A DNA stretch of 64,000 bases from Kribbella sp. VKM Ac-2568 (GTDB taxonomy: Bacteria > Actinomycetota > Actinomycetes > Propionibacteriales > Kribbellaceae). The DNA lies in assembly GCF_004345365.1 (NCBI RefSeq), contig NZ_SLVF01000011.1, positions 186,001 through 250,000 of the forward strand. The letters run 5' to 3'. The position numbers and the translations under genes were made by a program. Positions 8,860 to 17,141 of the stretch are shown piece after piece. Numbering within the stretch: the first letter of the stretch is position 1; the number at the start of each line of letters is the position of its first letter. The notes below the pieces were generated by a model that saw only the letters and a program-made list of their open reading frames with translations, made no database searches and was not told where the DNA came from.

Positions 8860-9744
8860 TCAGCGGGCCGCTTGGAGTTGGGACTCGGCGGAGGCCAGGA
8901 GTTCGACGATCCGGGTGCCGAAGGCGACATCGACCGGGTGGGACTCGCCGGACTCGGCGGCCTCGACCAGTTCCCGCGCCGCCAGCTGCAACGAGTCGAC
9001 CGCGGGGGTCACCCACGGCGGCAGCAGCGCAGTGCCGGTCTCTCCCCAGATGCCGGTCTCGAAGTTGGTCCCGGCCGGCGGCGCGGACAGCGACAGGCTC
9101 ACCGTGCTGGTCGCACCCGACTCATGGGTGATCACCAGGTGCACCAGGTCCCCCTCGCCACCCACCGCGCGGAGTTCCGCGATCGGCCCCAGCATCGCGC
9201 TCAGGTTGGACAGCGCGTGCGGACCGATGTCCCAGAGCGCACCGCGCTGCTCCCGACGCCACACGGACTCCCTGAACGGGTTGTCCGGAGCATCGAGCGA
9301 GGCGAGCATCCGGGACCAGCCGCCCTTCCACCCACCCTGCGCCTGCACCTTCTCGAAGAAGGTCCGGCTCTCCGGCGCGTACCGGGCGGTGAAGAAGACC
9401 ACCGAGGCGATCCCCTCGTCGGCCGCCTCGTCCGCCAGCGCCCGAGCGTCGTCGTACGAGTCGGCGACGGGCTTGTCCAGCAGCAGATGCTTGCCCACGG
9501 CAGCGGCCTCGAGCGCCATCGACGCCTGGACCTTCGGCGGGACCGCGAACGTGACCGCATCGACCGCCTCGAGTAACTCTGCGTAGTCACTGAACCCCGT
9601 CACGCCAAGGTCTGTAGCCAATGCCTCCGTCCGGCCCGGATCCCGTCCCCAGACACCGACGAGCTCGACGCCGGCCGCGGCCCGCAGACCGGGTCCGTGG
9701 GTGTCCCGGGCCCAAGGACCGGTGCCAACCAGACCGAAGCGCAT
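8860..9744 (-). CDS. Gfo/Idh/MocA-family NAD(P)-dependent oxidoreductase
   Basis: 294 residues. The start at 9744 is set by GGAG six bases upstream; an ATG four codons earlier lacks one. The N-terminal Rossmann fold begins MRFGLVGTGPWA, the nicotinamide-site motif reads LLLDKPVA (family EKP), and the C-terminal domain has the catalytic-type His in DIGPHAL. It likely oxidises or reduces a sugar or inositol derivative. It lies between the two HD-propeller paralogues on the opposite strand, only 18 bases from the end of the first, so it may have been inserted during or after the duplication (inference). Confidence 0.88.
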   Translation of the reverse strand: MRFGLVGTGPWARDTHGPGLRAAAGVELVGVWGRDPGRTEALATDLGVTGFSDYAELLEAVDAVTFAVPPKVQASMALEAAAVGKHLLLDKPVADSYDDARALADEAADEGIASVVFFTARYAPESRTFFEKVQAQGGWKGGWSRMLASLDAPDNPFRESVWRREQRGALWDIGPHALSNLSAMLGPIAELRAVGGEGDLVHLVITHESGATSTVSLSLSAPPAGTNFETGIWGETGTALLPPWVTPAVDSLQLAARELVEAAESGESHPVDVAFGTRIVELLASAESQLQAAR

Positions 9745-9878
9745 CGCGTTCTCCATTCTGCTGCGGCCCCACCCACCGCACCGGTCAGGTGACGAGCCGA
9801 TATCGCTTTGGCCACGACCCTAGCCGGGAGCCCCGGATCGGTCGGTCCGGGCCGGTTCCGGGTGCGAGACTCACGATC

Positions 9879-12260
9879 ATGGATCTGCGCGACCAGTGGA
9901 ATCGCCTGCTGCCGGACGCGCAGCCGCTGGGCGATGATCTGCTGGCCCGTTACGCAGAGCAACATCGCCACTATCACGACCAGCGGCACCTGACCGAGAT
10001 GCTCGAGACCATCGACGAGCTCGCGGATCTGGCCGACGACGCCGACACGGTCCGGCTGGCCGCCTGGTTCCACGACGCGATCTACGACCCTCGGGCCGAC
10101 CCCGGCGAGAACGAGGAGGTCTCGGCCCAGCTGGCCGAGGTCGAGCTGTCCGCCTACGGGGTCGCGGCCGCCCAGGTCACGGAGATCGGCCGGCTGATCC
10201 GGCTGACCGCCAAGCACGACTGCGAGCCGGACGACGCGAACGGCGCGGTGCTGTGCGACGCCGACCTGCGCATCCTCAGCCTGTCCGCCGACCGGTACGA
10301 CGAGTACGCCACCGGCATCCGTGAGGAGTACGGGCACATCGGCGACCGGGACTTCGCCCGCGGCCGGATGACCTTCCTGCAGAGCCTGGCTGACACCACC
10401 CTGTACGCGACCAGCCGGGCGCAGGAGCAGTGGGAGCAGGCGGCCCGCGAAAACCTCCGGCGGGAGCTGAAGCACTGGGGCCCTAACGCGGCCCGGCCGA
10501 TCGCCGGGCTCGTCCCGATGATCTACCTAGGTGCCGCGCTCGGTGTGGTGGTCGCGGCCTCGGTACTGCTCGGCCGTGGTCTCGGCGCCGCGCCACGCTG
10601 GCCGGCCACCGCCGACGAGGTCAACGGCTTCCCGGTGTGGGCTCCGATCGCCGGTACGGCGGTGGCTGCCGCGCTGACCTGTGCTTGGTTCCGACGGGCC
10701 CAGCCCCGGCTGGTGACCATCCCTGCTCTGGTGTTCGCCGCAGTCGGCGCGATCGCGATCGGGCTCTGCTGGTGGCGCTGGCCCGCGGCTCAACCGGGTG
10801 CCGCGATGAGCGAGCGCTGGCCGTACCTCATGCTCGCCTCTGTCGCGATCTTGCTCGCCGGAGCGCTCCTCGCACTCGCCCGGCGCCTGCGGCTCGCCCC
10901 GCCGTACGCGCTGGCTCCGCCACGCGCGCTGAGTCTCGGCGTCACCTTGGTCTGCGGCTCACTGCTCGCCTGGATCGTGGTCTCCGCCGGCGAGCCCTTC
11001 GTCCAGGCCCGGCTCGAGACCGCCAACACGGTCAGCACCACCGCCACCATGCCGCCCGGCGTACTGCCGGTGCAGCTCGACGGAGAGCTCGCCTGGAGCC
11101 GGGAGGTCCCGGCGACCGGTGCGATCGCCGGTACCGCGGGCGGCGTGGCCGAGCTCCGGTCCGACGGCGTGGTGATGTCCGACGCGACCACCGGGCAGAT
11201 CCGTTGGCGCTACTCCCGGGCCGACGTCGACGACGCCGCCTCCAGTGGCTCACGCGGTCTCCTGGTCTCCGCCGATGGACGCACCCTCGCCGCGCACCTC
11301 CCGTACGACGGCAACCACGCGCCGAGCGGGATCGACCTCCCGACGTACGCCGTACTCGACGCCGAGAGCGGGAGGGTGCTCACCGAGGTCCACACCGACG
11401 GCACGGCTCTCGCGGTGGACGCGAACCAACTGCTCGTCGCTGAGGGCCGGTACGTCGTGGCGCACGGCGTGAGCAATCCGACCCACTGGCGGACCCAGCT
11501 GAAGTGCACCGTCACGCAGGGCGTGCTCCTGGCCGACCAGGCCGTCGTGGTGGACGCCTGCGGCGGCAACAGCGCCGTAGTACGCGGCCTGGATCTCACC
11601 GACGGCGATCAGCGCTGGGAGGTCGACCTGGGCATCCGGTTCGAGCTCAGCGCCGAGCTGGACCCCGCCAGCTGGATCGGCGAGCTCGTGGCCGTCCCGG
11701 AAACCCGTGAGGTCTCCGGGCTGGTGTGGACCGGAGCTGCCGGCGGGACCCTGCACCAGTGGTCAGTCGACGTCGGCGAAGGCCGCGTCCTCTGGACCAC
11801 CCCAGTCCCCGGTACTCCGAGGCCGCGGCTGGGCCGGTCGTCCTGCGACGCGCAGCTCGCGGCGACGCATGCCTCCCTGGTCCTGGTGACCTGCCGGACG
11901 CGCACCGAGCCCGGCGAGCCCCAGACGTACGACGTGTCGGCAGTGAGCCCGGCCGACGGCACCCCGCAGTGGCACCACCTGCTGCAGGTACCGCCGAAGC
12001 TTCAGCAGCCCACGTTCCCCCGTGACGGGTTCGGCCTGCTCCCGGACGGCCGCGTGGTCACCCTGATGCCGCAGCCCGACGGCAGCTGCTCACCGGTCAT
12101 GGTCGGCACCACCGGCGTTCAGCCCCGGCCAATCGTCGCCGGGCCGACGGCAACCTCCGTAGCGGACACCAAAAAGGTCACCTGCGACAAGCCGGCCGTC
12201 ACCGTAGCCAGCGGCCGCCCCATCTTCAGCGACGGCACCCGCCTCTTCGCCCTCAACTGA
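9879..12260 (+). CDS. Membrane HD-phosphohydrolase fused to extracellular PQQ-like propeller
   Basis: 793 residues from ATG 9879. N-terminal domain of about 200 residues carries an apparently intact HD site: H33/H37 (HYHDQRH), H65-D66 (WFHDAIYD), H113 (TAKHD) and D127/D129 (CDADLRIL). The segment matches the small stand-alone HD hydrolases of predicted metal-dependent type. Five hydrophobic helices follow (about residues 205-380), then a beta-propeller with blade motifs (DATTGQIRWRYSR, LDAESGRVLTEV, LTDGDQRWEVDL, SPADGTPQWHH). The predicted topology puts the hydrolase in the cytoplasm and the propeller outside, a receptor-enzyme layout. The paralogue at 6.5 kb keeps this layout but not the catalytic residues. 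Substrate unknown; nucleotide hydrolysis is a guess from the fold. Confidence 0.82.
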   Translation: MDLRDQWNRLLPDAQPLGDDLLARYAEQHRHYHDQRHLTEMLETIDELADLADDADTVRLAAWFHDAIYDPRADPGENEEVSAQLAEVELSAYGVAAAQVTEIGRLIRLTAKHDCEPDDANGAVLCDADLRILSLSADRYDEYATGIREEYGHIGDRDFARGRMTFLQSLADTTLYATSRAQEQWEQAARENLRRELKHWGPNAARPIAGLVPMIYLGAALGVVVAASVLLGRGLGAAPRWPATADEVNGFPVWAPIAGTAVAAALTCAWFRRAQPRLVTIPALVFAAVGAIAIGLCWWRWPAAQPGAAMSERWPYLMLASVAILLAGALLALARRLRLAPPYALAPPRALSLGVTLVCGSLLAWIVVSAGEPFVQARLETANTVSTTATMPPGVLPVQLDGELAWSREVPATGAIAGTAGGVAELRSDGVVMSDATTGQIRWRYSRADVDDAASSGSRGLLVSADGRTLAAHLPYDGNHAPSGIDLPTYAVLDAESGRVLTEVHTDGTALAVDANQLLVAEGRYVVAHGVSNPTHWRTQLKCTVTQGVLLADQAVVVDACGGNSAVVRGLDLTDGDQRWEVDLGIRFELSAELDPASWIGELVAVPETREVSGLVWTGAAGGTLHQWSVDVGEGRVLWTTPVPGTPRPRLGRSSCDAQLAATHASLVLVTCRTRTEPGEPQTYDVSAVSPADGTPQWHHLLQVPPKLQQPTFPRDGFGLLPDGRVVTLMPQPDGSCSPVMVGTTGVQPRPIVAGPTATSVADTKKVTCDKPAVTVASGRPIFSDGTRLFALN

Positions 12261-12305
12261 GTAGTTGCTCCGCCGCACCGGGCTGAGTCCAGTTAGGCTC
12301 CGCGG

Positions 12306-12995
12306 ATGGAGCTGACTGCGGACGCGTTGGTGGCGGCGTTGCGGGAGAAGGCGCGGCCCGGCGAGGCGGTACAGAAGCACTACCACGGCGACGGTGACGT
12401 GCTCGGAGTACCGATGAAGGCGACCTTCGACACTTCCAAGGCATTCACCGACCTGCCACTCACCGAGGTGGACCGGCTGCTCGACGAGACGTCGTACGAG
12501 GCTCGGCTGGCGGCTTTCTGCGTGCTCGACTTCCGCGCCCGCCGGGCCAAGCTGCCGGACGACGAACGGCGCGCGGGGTACGAGCTGTACCTCCGCCGGC
12601 ACGACGCGATCGACAGCTGGGACATGGTCGACCGCGCGGCCCCACACGTCGTCGGGCGCTACCTGCTCAAGCGATCCAGGGATCCCCTCTTCGAGCTGGC
12701 CCGAACCACCGACCCGCTGCGCCGCCGTACGGCCATCACAGCACCCCTGTACTTCGCCCGCTTCGGCACGGCCGCCGACCTGACCGACCTGTTCGCGTTG
12801 GCCGAACTGCTCCTCGACGACAGCGATCCGGTGGTGTCGAAACCGGTCGGGATCGCGTTGAAGTACGCCGGGGTGATGGATGAGGCGGCTCTCACCACCT
12901 TCCTCGACCAGCACGCCGGCACCATGCAGCGACCGGCCCTTCGGTACGCCCTCGAGAAGCTCGATCCCGCCACCCGCAAGGCCTATCTCGGCTGA
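12306..12995 (+). CDS. DNA alkylation repair protein (AlkD-like HEAT-repeat glycosylase)
   Basis: 229 residues with the all-helical HEAT-like character of AlkD. The family landmark SWDMVDRAAPHVVG supplies the conserved Trp and Asp of the lesion-contacting cleft, and LRRRTAI supplies the conserved Arg. AlkD-type enzymes excise N3- and N7-alkylated purines without base flipping. A TAGGCT -10-like box ends six bases before the ATG, suggesting a leaderless transcript. The gene lies between the HD-propeller gene and the EF-Tu locus and shows no coupling to either. Confidence 0.85.
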   Translation: MELTADALVAALREKARPGEAVQKHYHGDGDVLGVPMKATFDTSKAFTDLPLTEVDRLLDETSYEARLAAFCVLDFRARRAKLPDDERRAGYELYLRRHDAIDSWDMVDRAAPHVVGRYLLKRSRDPLFELARTTDPLRRRTAITAPLYFARFGTAADLTDLFALAELLLDDSDPVVSKPVGIALKYAGVMDEAALTTFLDQHAGTMQRPALRYALEKLDPATRKAYLG

Positions 12996-13014
12996 CCACC
13001 CGGCGGGAATTCCG

Positions 13015-13051
13015 TTGCCGGTGGCAGCGTTGCCATCTACCGTGACCATCA
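13015..13051 (+). promoter_or_regulatory. Promoter of the EF-Tu leader transcript
   Basis: TTGCCG at 13015-13020, a 17-base spacer, and TACCGT at 13038-13043. The expected transcription start falls at or one base before the ATG at 13051, so the transcript would be leaderless with respect to the leader peptide. Confidence 0.6.
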
Positions 13052-13170
13052 TGTTCCGCGTGGATTCTGTTGCGTACCTGTCAGGCCTCAGCCTGACGGG
13101 CGCTGCCGCGTGGGCGTCAGTCGATTCAGCTTCATACACCGGCGCGCGAAGCCGACCCTCCTCCTGCTGA
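13051..13170 (+). CDS. Putative 39-residue leader peptide upstream of EF-Tu
   Basis: Open frame beginning [15 protein letters not shown] and ending RSRPSSC, stop TGA at 13168-13170. It has no Shine-Dalgarno but starts where the promoter predicts the mRNA 5' end. Its last codons (CCC TCC TCC TGC TGA) form the 5' arm and loop of a 10-bp hairpin whose 3' arm is GGAGGAGGGT. A translating or stalled ribosome would therefore open this hairpin. The peptide resembles nothing I recognise. The geometry is the evidence: leaderless start, stop codon in the loop, and a target gene 140 bases downstream. It could also be chance. Confidence 0.5.
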   Translation: MFRVDSVAYLSGLSLTGAAAWASVDSASYTGARSRPSSC

Positions 13171-13192
13171 AGCAGGACCCGCGGAGGAGGGT
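13080..13192 (+). promoter_or_regulatory. Structured mRNA leader with two hairpins
   Basis: Hairpin A: GTCAGGC-CTCA-GCCTGAC (13080-13097), seven perfect pairs. Hairpin B: ACCCTCCTCC (13155-13164) with GGAGGAGGGT (13183-13192), ten perfect pairs, an 18-base loop holding the leader stop. B has no U-tract, so it is not an ordinary terminator; its 3' arm is a strong Shine-Dalgarno-like sequence and its 5' arm an anti-Shine-Dalgarno. A further short frame runs from GTG 13191 to TGA 13287-13289, ending RVLAVRIF. Confidence 0.55.
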
Positions 13193-13309
13193 GGCTCGAC
13201 AACCGGCCCCCTTCACCGCAGCCAGCGCTGTGCCAGTGCCAGCTGTGCGGAGGATGGGCCACCGGGTCCTGGCTGTTCGAATCTTCTGACCAGCAAGGGA
13301 AGACACACC

Positions 13310-14497
13310 ATGGCCAAGAGCCAGTTCGTGCGGACCAAGCCGCACCTCAACATCGGCACGATGGGTCACGTCGACCACGGCAAGACCACCCTGACCGCCG
13401 CCATCACCAAGGTGCTCGCCGAGCGCTACCCGACCCTCAACTCGTTCGTCGCCTTCGACGGCATCGACCGGGCGCCGGAGGAGGTCGCGCGGGGGATCAC
13501 CATCAACATCTCGCACGTCGAGTACGAGACCGCCAACCGGCACTACGCGCACGTCGACATGCCCGGGCACGCCGACTACGTGAAGAACATGATCACCGGC
13601 GCCGCCCAGGTGGACGCCGCGATCCTGGTCGTGTCGGCGCAGGACGGCGCCATGCCGCAGACGCGGGAGCACGTGCTGCTCGCGCGCCGGGTGGGCGTGC
13701 CGTACCTGGTGGTCGCGCTGAACAAGGCGGACACCGCCGAGGACCCCGAGCTGCTCGACCTGGTCGAGCTGGAGGTCCGCGAGCTGCTGTCGGAGTACGG
13801 GTTCCCCGGCGACGAGGTGCCGGTGGTCCGGGTCTCCGGGCTGCGGGCGCTCGAGGGCGACCCCGAGTGGATCGGCTCGATCGGCGAGCTGCTCGACGCC
13901 GTCGACTCCTACGTGCCGGACCCGCCGCGTGAGCTGGGCGAGCCGTTCCTGATGCCGATCGAGAACGTGCTCACCATCAGCGGGCGTGGCACCGTCGTCA
14001 CCGGTGCGGTGGAGCGCGGTTCGCTCCGCCTCGGCGACACCGTCGAGGTGGTCGGCCTCGGTCCGACCGTCACCAGTACGGCGATCGGGATGGAGACGTT
14101 CGGCAAGTCGCTGGAGTCCGCGGAGGCGGGTGACAACGCGGCCGTGCTGCTGCGTGGCGTCAAGCGCGACGAGGTCCGTCGCGGCCAGGTGGTGGCGTTG
14201 CCGGGCAGCGTCCAGCCGCACCGGAAGTTCCGGGCGCAGCTGCACGCGCTGTCGACCGCCGAGGGTGGGCGGCACACGCCGTTCGCCGCGGACTACCGGC
14301 CGCAGTTCTACTTCCGGACCACGGACGTGTCGGGTGGCATCGACCTCGGCGAGATCGAGCTGGTGATGCCGGGCGACACGATCGAGCTGGGCGTGGAGCT
14401 GGCCAAGCCGGTCGCGATGGACGTCGGCCTCGGCTTCGCCGTCCGCGAGGGCGGCCACACCGTCGCCGCCGGCACGGTGACCGAACTGCTCGACTGA
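13310..14497 (+). CDS. tuf: Divergent stand-alone elongation factor Tu
   Basis: 395 residues, full-length EF-Tu that delivers aminoacyl-tRNA to the ribosome. GTPase motifs: GHVDHGKT (19-26), RGIT (61-64), DMPGH (83-87; canonical DCPGH), NKAD (138-141). Domains II and III are complete ([40 protein letters not shown]). It differs from ordinary actinobacterial EF-Tu at many positions and stands alone rather than after fusA. R127 replaces the glutamine equivalent to E. coli Q124, a site where Lys confers kirromycin resistance. AAGGGAAG about eight bases upstream is the ribosome site. Probably a second, specialised EF-Tu comparable to Streptomyces tuf3. Confidence 0.93.
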   Translation: MAKSQFVRTKPHLNIGTMGHVDHGKTTLTAAITKVLAERYPTLNSFVAFDGIDRAPEEVARGITINISHVEYETANRHYAHVDMPGHADYVKNMITGAAQVDAAILVVSAQDGAMPQTREHVLLARRVGVPYLVVALNKADTAEDPELLDLVELEVRELLSEYGFPGDEVPVVRVSGLRALEGDPEWIGSIGELLDAVDSYVPDPPRELGEPFLMPIENVLTISGRGTVVTGAVERGSLRLGDTVEVVGLGPTVTSTAIGMETFGKSLESAEAGDNAAVLLRGVKRDEVRRGQVVALPGSVQPHRKFRAQLHALSTAEGGRHTPFAADYRPQFYFRTTDVSGGIDLGEIELVMPGDTIELGVELAKPVAMDVGLGFAVREGGHTVAAGTVTELLD

Positions 14498-14505
14498 AGT
14501 GAACG

Positions 14506-14535
14506 AGGCGCCCCGGGCCGATGCCCGGGGCGCCT
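14506..14535. terminator. Bidirectional terminator hairpin
   Basis: Twelve-pair stem AGGCGCCCCGGG / CCCGGGGCGCCT with loop CCGATG, then TTGTTCT on the plus strand. It separates the convergent EF-Tu and DUF4031 genes. Confidence 0.8.
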
Positions 14536-14549
14536 TGTTCTGCTGAGGT

Positions 14550-14822
14550 TCAGGGCCGGACCTGCCCGCTGCCCTTGCGGTGGCGGAGGCCGGAGACGAT
14601 CAGGCGGCGGACCAGGTGGCGGCTCGAGACCGGTACAGCGCCGGCCGCGATCAGTTCGTCGTACTTGTCGGACGGCACGTCATAGTGGTCCCGGTCGAAG
14701 CCCCGCGCCGGGATGCCGGCCTTGCGGGCGAATTCGTGAAGTTCGTCGAGGGACTCGTCGCTGACCAGGTGCGACCAGACCCTGTTCCAGGCCGGCCAGG
14801 CCGGTGGGTCGATCAGGATCAC
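14550..14822 (-). CDS. DUF4031 domain protein
   Basis: 90 residues from GTG 14822, overlapping the stop of cutC as GTGA. The sequence VILIDPPAWPAWNRVWSHL, then HEFARKAGIPARGFDRDHYDVP matches the short DUF4031 family, usually about 85-90 residues. The function of the family is not established. Strict coupling to cutC suggests joint expression. Confidence 0.8.
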   Translation of the reverse strand: MILIDPPAWPAWNRVWSHLVSDESLDELHEFARKAGIPARGFDRDHYDVPSDKYDELIAAGAVPVSSRHLVRRLIVSGLRHRKGSGQVRP

Positions 14823-15553
14823 CCGGGGCGCTCCTTCTCGTCCTTCTCCTCCTGCCGTTCGTCGTGGGCGTCCAGGAGGTTGCGCCAGGCCCGGACGAAG
14901 CGGGAGTCCACGTAGGCCTTGGTCCACGACCCGTCCTGCCGCACGGACGACCCGACATGGAACCGCCGTACTCCGCTGCCGTACAGCCAGGGCACGTGCT
15001 CCGGCTTGAGCGAGCCGCCGGCCATCATCACCTTGGCGACCTGCGGGTCGTCCTTGGCCAGCTTGCAGAGGTCGTCCAGCCCGTAGCGGACGCCCAGACT
15101 CGAACCAGCGGTGAGAACGCAGTCCAGCCCCGGCAGAGTCCGCAGCGCGCGCCAGGCCTTGCGCTGTTCGAGCACGGCGTCGACCGCCCGGTGGAACGTC
15201 CAGGGCGTGCCCGCGAAGGTGCTCGCCAGCGCAGCGACCGACTCCACGTCCACCTCGTTGTCCGGGGTCAGGAACCCGAAGACGAACCCGTCCGCCCCGG
15301 CCGAGAGGTACGACTGCGCCGTCGCGGTCAGCCGGTTCAGCTCGGCGCCGTCGGTGGTGAAGGAGTTGGTGAGCCGGAGCATCACCCGCAGCGGGAGATC
15401 TGTGACCCGGCGTACCGCGCTGACCGTCGACACCGACGGGCACAGGCCGCCGGCCTCCATCGAGGCGCACAACTCCAGGCGGTCCGCCCCACCCTCCTGA
15501 GCCGCCTCCGCGTCCGCCGGATGCAGCGCGATGACCTCCAGCAACGAACCCAT
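14819..15553 (-). CDS. cutC: CutC-family protein
   Basis: About 244 residues; TIM-barrel protein historically linked to copper homeostasis. Signature regions: LEVIALHPADAEAAQEGGADRLELCASME at the N terminus, LRVMLRLTNSF, GFVFGFLTPDNEVD and WTFHRAVDAV. I use the ATG at 15553 because MGSLLEV fits the family start; ATGs at 15562 and 15565 are alternatives with GAAGG next to them. A true copper role is uncertain for the whole family. The downstream DUF4031 gene overlaps by four bases. It is divergent from a LacI-type gene whose palindrome lies in the shared spacer. Confidence 0.85.
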   Translation of the reverse strand: MGSLLEVIALHPADAEAAQEGGADRLELCASMEAGGLCPSVSTVSAVRRVTDLPLRVMLRLTNSFTTDGAELNRLTATAQSYLSAGADGFVFGFLTPDNEVDVESVAALASTFAGTPWTFHRAVDAVLEQRKAWRALRTLPGLDCVLTAGSSLGVRYGLDDLCKLAKDDPQVAKVMMAGGSLKPEHVPWLYGSGVRRFHVGSSVRQDGSWTKAYVDSRFVRAWRNLLDAHDERQEEKDEKERPG

Positions 15554-15627
15554 GCCCGCCATCATCCTTCATCTGGTTCATCCGGGCCCGGCAAAACTCT
15601 CCGCAAACCCTGTTGCACTCCCCCAGG

Positions 15628-15677
15628 GTCTTCTGTATCGTTTTTCTAGAACGATTTAGAAGAACGATACAGAAGAC
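15628..15677. promoter_or_regulatory. 50-bp palindromic operator region
   Basis: Outer arms GTCTTCTGTATCGTT are perfectly repeated in inverse at the other end, 15 bases each. Inside are three ATCGTT/AACGAT half-sites. It lies 22 bases before the LacI-type gene and about 75 bases from cutC, so autoregulation and control of cutC are both possible. Confidence 0.75.
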
Positions 15678-15699
15678 TGTTCGGAGAGAGGTGTCGAGG

Positions 15700-16740
15700 A
15701 TGTCGCCGGGAGTCACCATCAAGACCGTCGCCCAGGCCGTCGGGGTGTCGCCGTCGACCGTCTCGAACGCCTACAACAAGCCGGACCAGCTGTCCGCCGC
15801 GATGCGCGAGCGGATCCTGGCCAAGGCCAAGGAGCTCGGGTACGCCGGGCCCGACGCCTCGGCCCGGGCGCTGCGCAGCGGCAAGGTCGGCGCGGTCGGC
15901 GTGCTGTTCACCGACAAGCTCGCCTACGCGTTCTCCGACCCGTACGCGGTCGGCTTCCTGGCCGGACTGGCCGAGGTCGCGGAGGAGTTCACCACCAGCC
16001 TGCTGCTGATGCCGCTCAGCTCGACCGACATCCAGGGCGGTACGAACGCGGTCCAGCAGGCCGCGATCGACGCGGCCGCGATCTTCTGCGTCGCCGGCGG
16101 CCACCCGGCCCTCGACACACTGAAGAACCGGGGCATCCCGATGGTGTCGACCGACCGGGGCGACCACCCGGACCTGTCCTGGGTCGCGATCGACGAGGTC
16201 GAGGCGGCCGGGAAGCTCGGCAAGCACCTGGCGCGGCTGGGACACCGCGACGTGGTGGTCCTGCTCGACAACGCCGAGGCGGCCGGCTCCCAGCCGGTCG
16301 AGCTCACCCTCGACGAGGTCGGCTACACCGACTGCGAGCTCCGGATCCGGGGCCTGCACAAGGAGATGCCGGACGCCCGGATCAGGCTGGTCTCGGGTGG
16401 CCACAACGCCTTCGGCTCCGGACTGGCCGCGGCCGAGTGGGTGCTCGACTCGCAGGACCGGCCGACCGCGATCGTCGGGCTGAGCGACGTGCTGGCGCTC
16501 GGCGCGATGGAGGCGATGAAGGCCCGTGGGCTGGTCCCCGGCAAGGACCTGACCGTGGCGGGCTTCGACGACGTCCCGGCCGCCGAGAGCGCCGGGCTCA
16601 CCACCGTCCGCCAGCCGATCCGGGACAAGGGCCGCGCCGTCGGCCGGGTGCTGCTCGACCCGGCCACGACCGAGCGGCAGATCACGATGCCGACCGAGCT
16701 GATCGTTCGCTCCAGCAGCGGTCCGGCACCCCGCAACTGA
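15700..16740 (+). CDS. LacI-family transcriptional regulator
   Basis: 346 residues. The helix-turn-helix reads VTIKTVAQAVGVSPSTVSNAYNKPDQLS, with the hinge at RALRSGK. A periplasmic-binding-protein-like sensor domain follows, with PMVSTDRGD, GLSDVLALGAMEAMKARGL and VAGFDDVPAAE. ATG 15700 is chosen for the HTH start and the GGAGAGAGG upstream. The 50-bp palindrome just before the gene is the obvious operator. Ligand unknown; neighbouring genes give no sugar-transport context. Confidence 0.92.
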   Translation: MSPGVTIKTVAQAVGVSPSTVSNAYNKPDQLSAAMRERILAKAKELGYAGPDASARALRSGKVGAVGVLFTDKLAYAFSDPYAVGFLAGLAEVAEEFTTSLLLMPLSSTDIQGGTNAVQQAAIDAAAIFCVAGGHPALDTLKNRGIPMVSTDRGDHPDLSWVAIDEVEAAGKLGKHLARLGHRDVVVLLDNAEAAGSQPVELTLDEVGYTDCELRIRGLHKEMPDARIRLVSGGHNAFGSGLAAAEWVLDSQDRPTAIVGLSDVLALGAMEAMKARGLVPGKDLTVAGFDDVPAAESAGLTTVRQPIRDKGRAVGRVLLDPATTERQITMPTELIVRSSSGPAPRN

Positions 16741-16818
16741 ACCAGGAACACCCCTAGTCAGCCACGGCCGTCCGGCCGCCGGCTCTGATCACCACGCCCT
16801 TCGGAAGGGAGCACGACC

Positions 16819-17037
16819 ATGACTTACTACATCGCCGGCAACACCGCAGTGGAAAACGCCCGGTCCCTCGCGCAGTCGGCCCTGCCGAACGCGCCGCAGG
16901 AACCGTACGAGGAGCCACGTCCGCCGCGTACCCAGGCCCTCCGCGCCCGCCTCAGCACCGCCCTCCGCGCCACCGCGGAGCGCGAGCTGAAGCTGGCCGA
17001 CCGCTTGGACCCGGCACCCACCTGCAGCGCCGGCTGA
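16819..17037 (+). CDS. Small protein of unknown function
   Basis: 72 residues beginning MTYYIAGNTAVENARSLAQS, with a Pro/Arg-rich middle and a Leu/Ala/Arg helix (RARLSTALRATAERELKLAD). GGAAGGGAG lies about eight bases before the ATG, a strong ribosome site. No family recognised and no signal peptide or membrane segment. It follows the LacI gene by 78 bases and precedes a terminator, so it may be co-transcribed with that regulator. Confidence 0.55.
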   Translation: MTYYIAGNTAVENARSLAQSALPNAPQEPYEEPRPPRTQALRARLSTALRATAERELKLADRLDPAPTCSAG

Positions 17038-17084
17038 CCCCCGGAAGAATCACTATCGAAACCAGACCTCTCCCGAGGCGACAG

Positions 17085-17113
17085 AACCCCGAGCCGGGTG
17101 GCTTGGGGTTTTG
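17085..17113 (+). terminator. Rho-independent terminator
   Basis: AACCCC-G-AGCC / GGCT-T-GGGGTT stem with GGGT loop and a TTTT run, downstream of the small protein gene. Confidence 0.8.
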
Positions 17114-17141
17114 TCGGTTCCGTCTGGCACTCTGAAGGGCG

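Noticed and set aside
13271-13289. tRNA-like GTTCGAATC in the EF-Tu leader
   Set aside because: The T-loop-like string lacks a pairable T-stem and there is no D- or anticodon arm around it, so it is not a tRNA gene.
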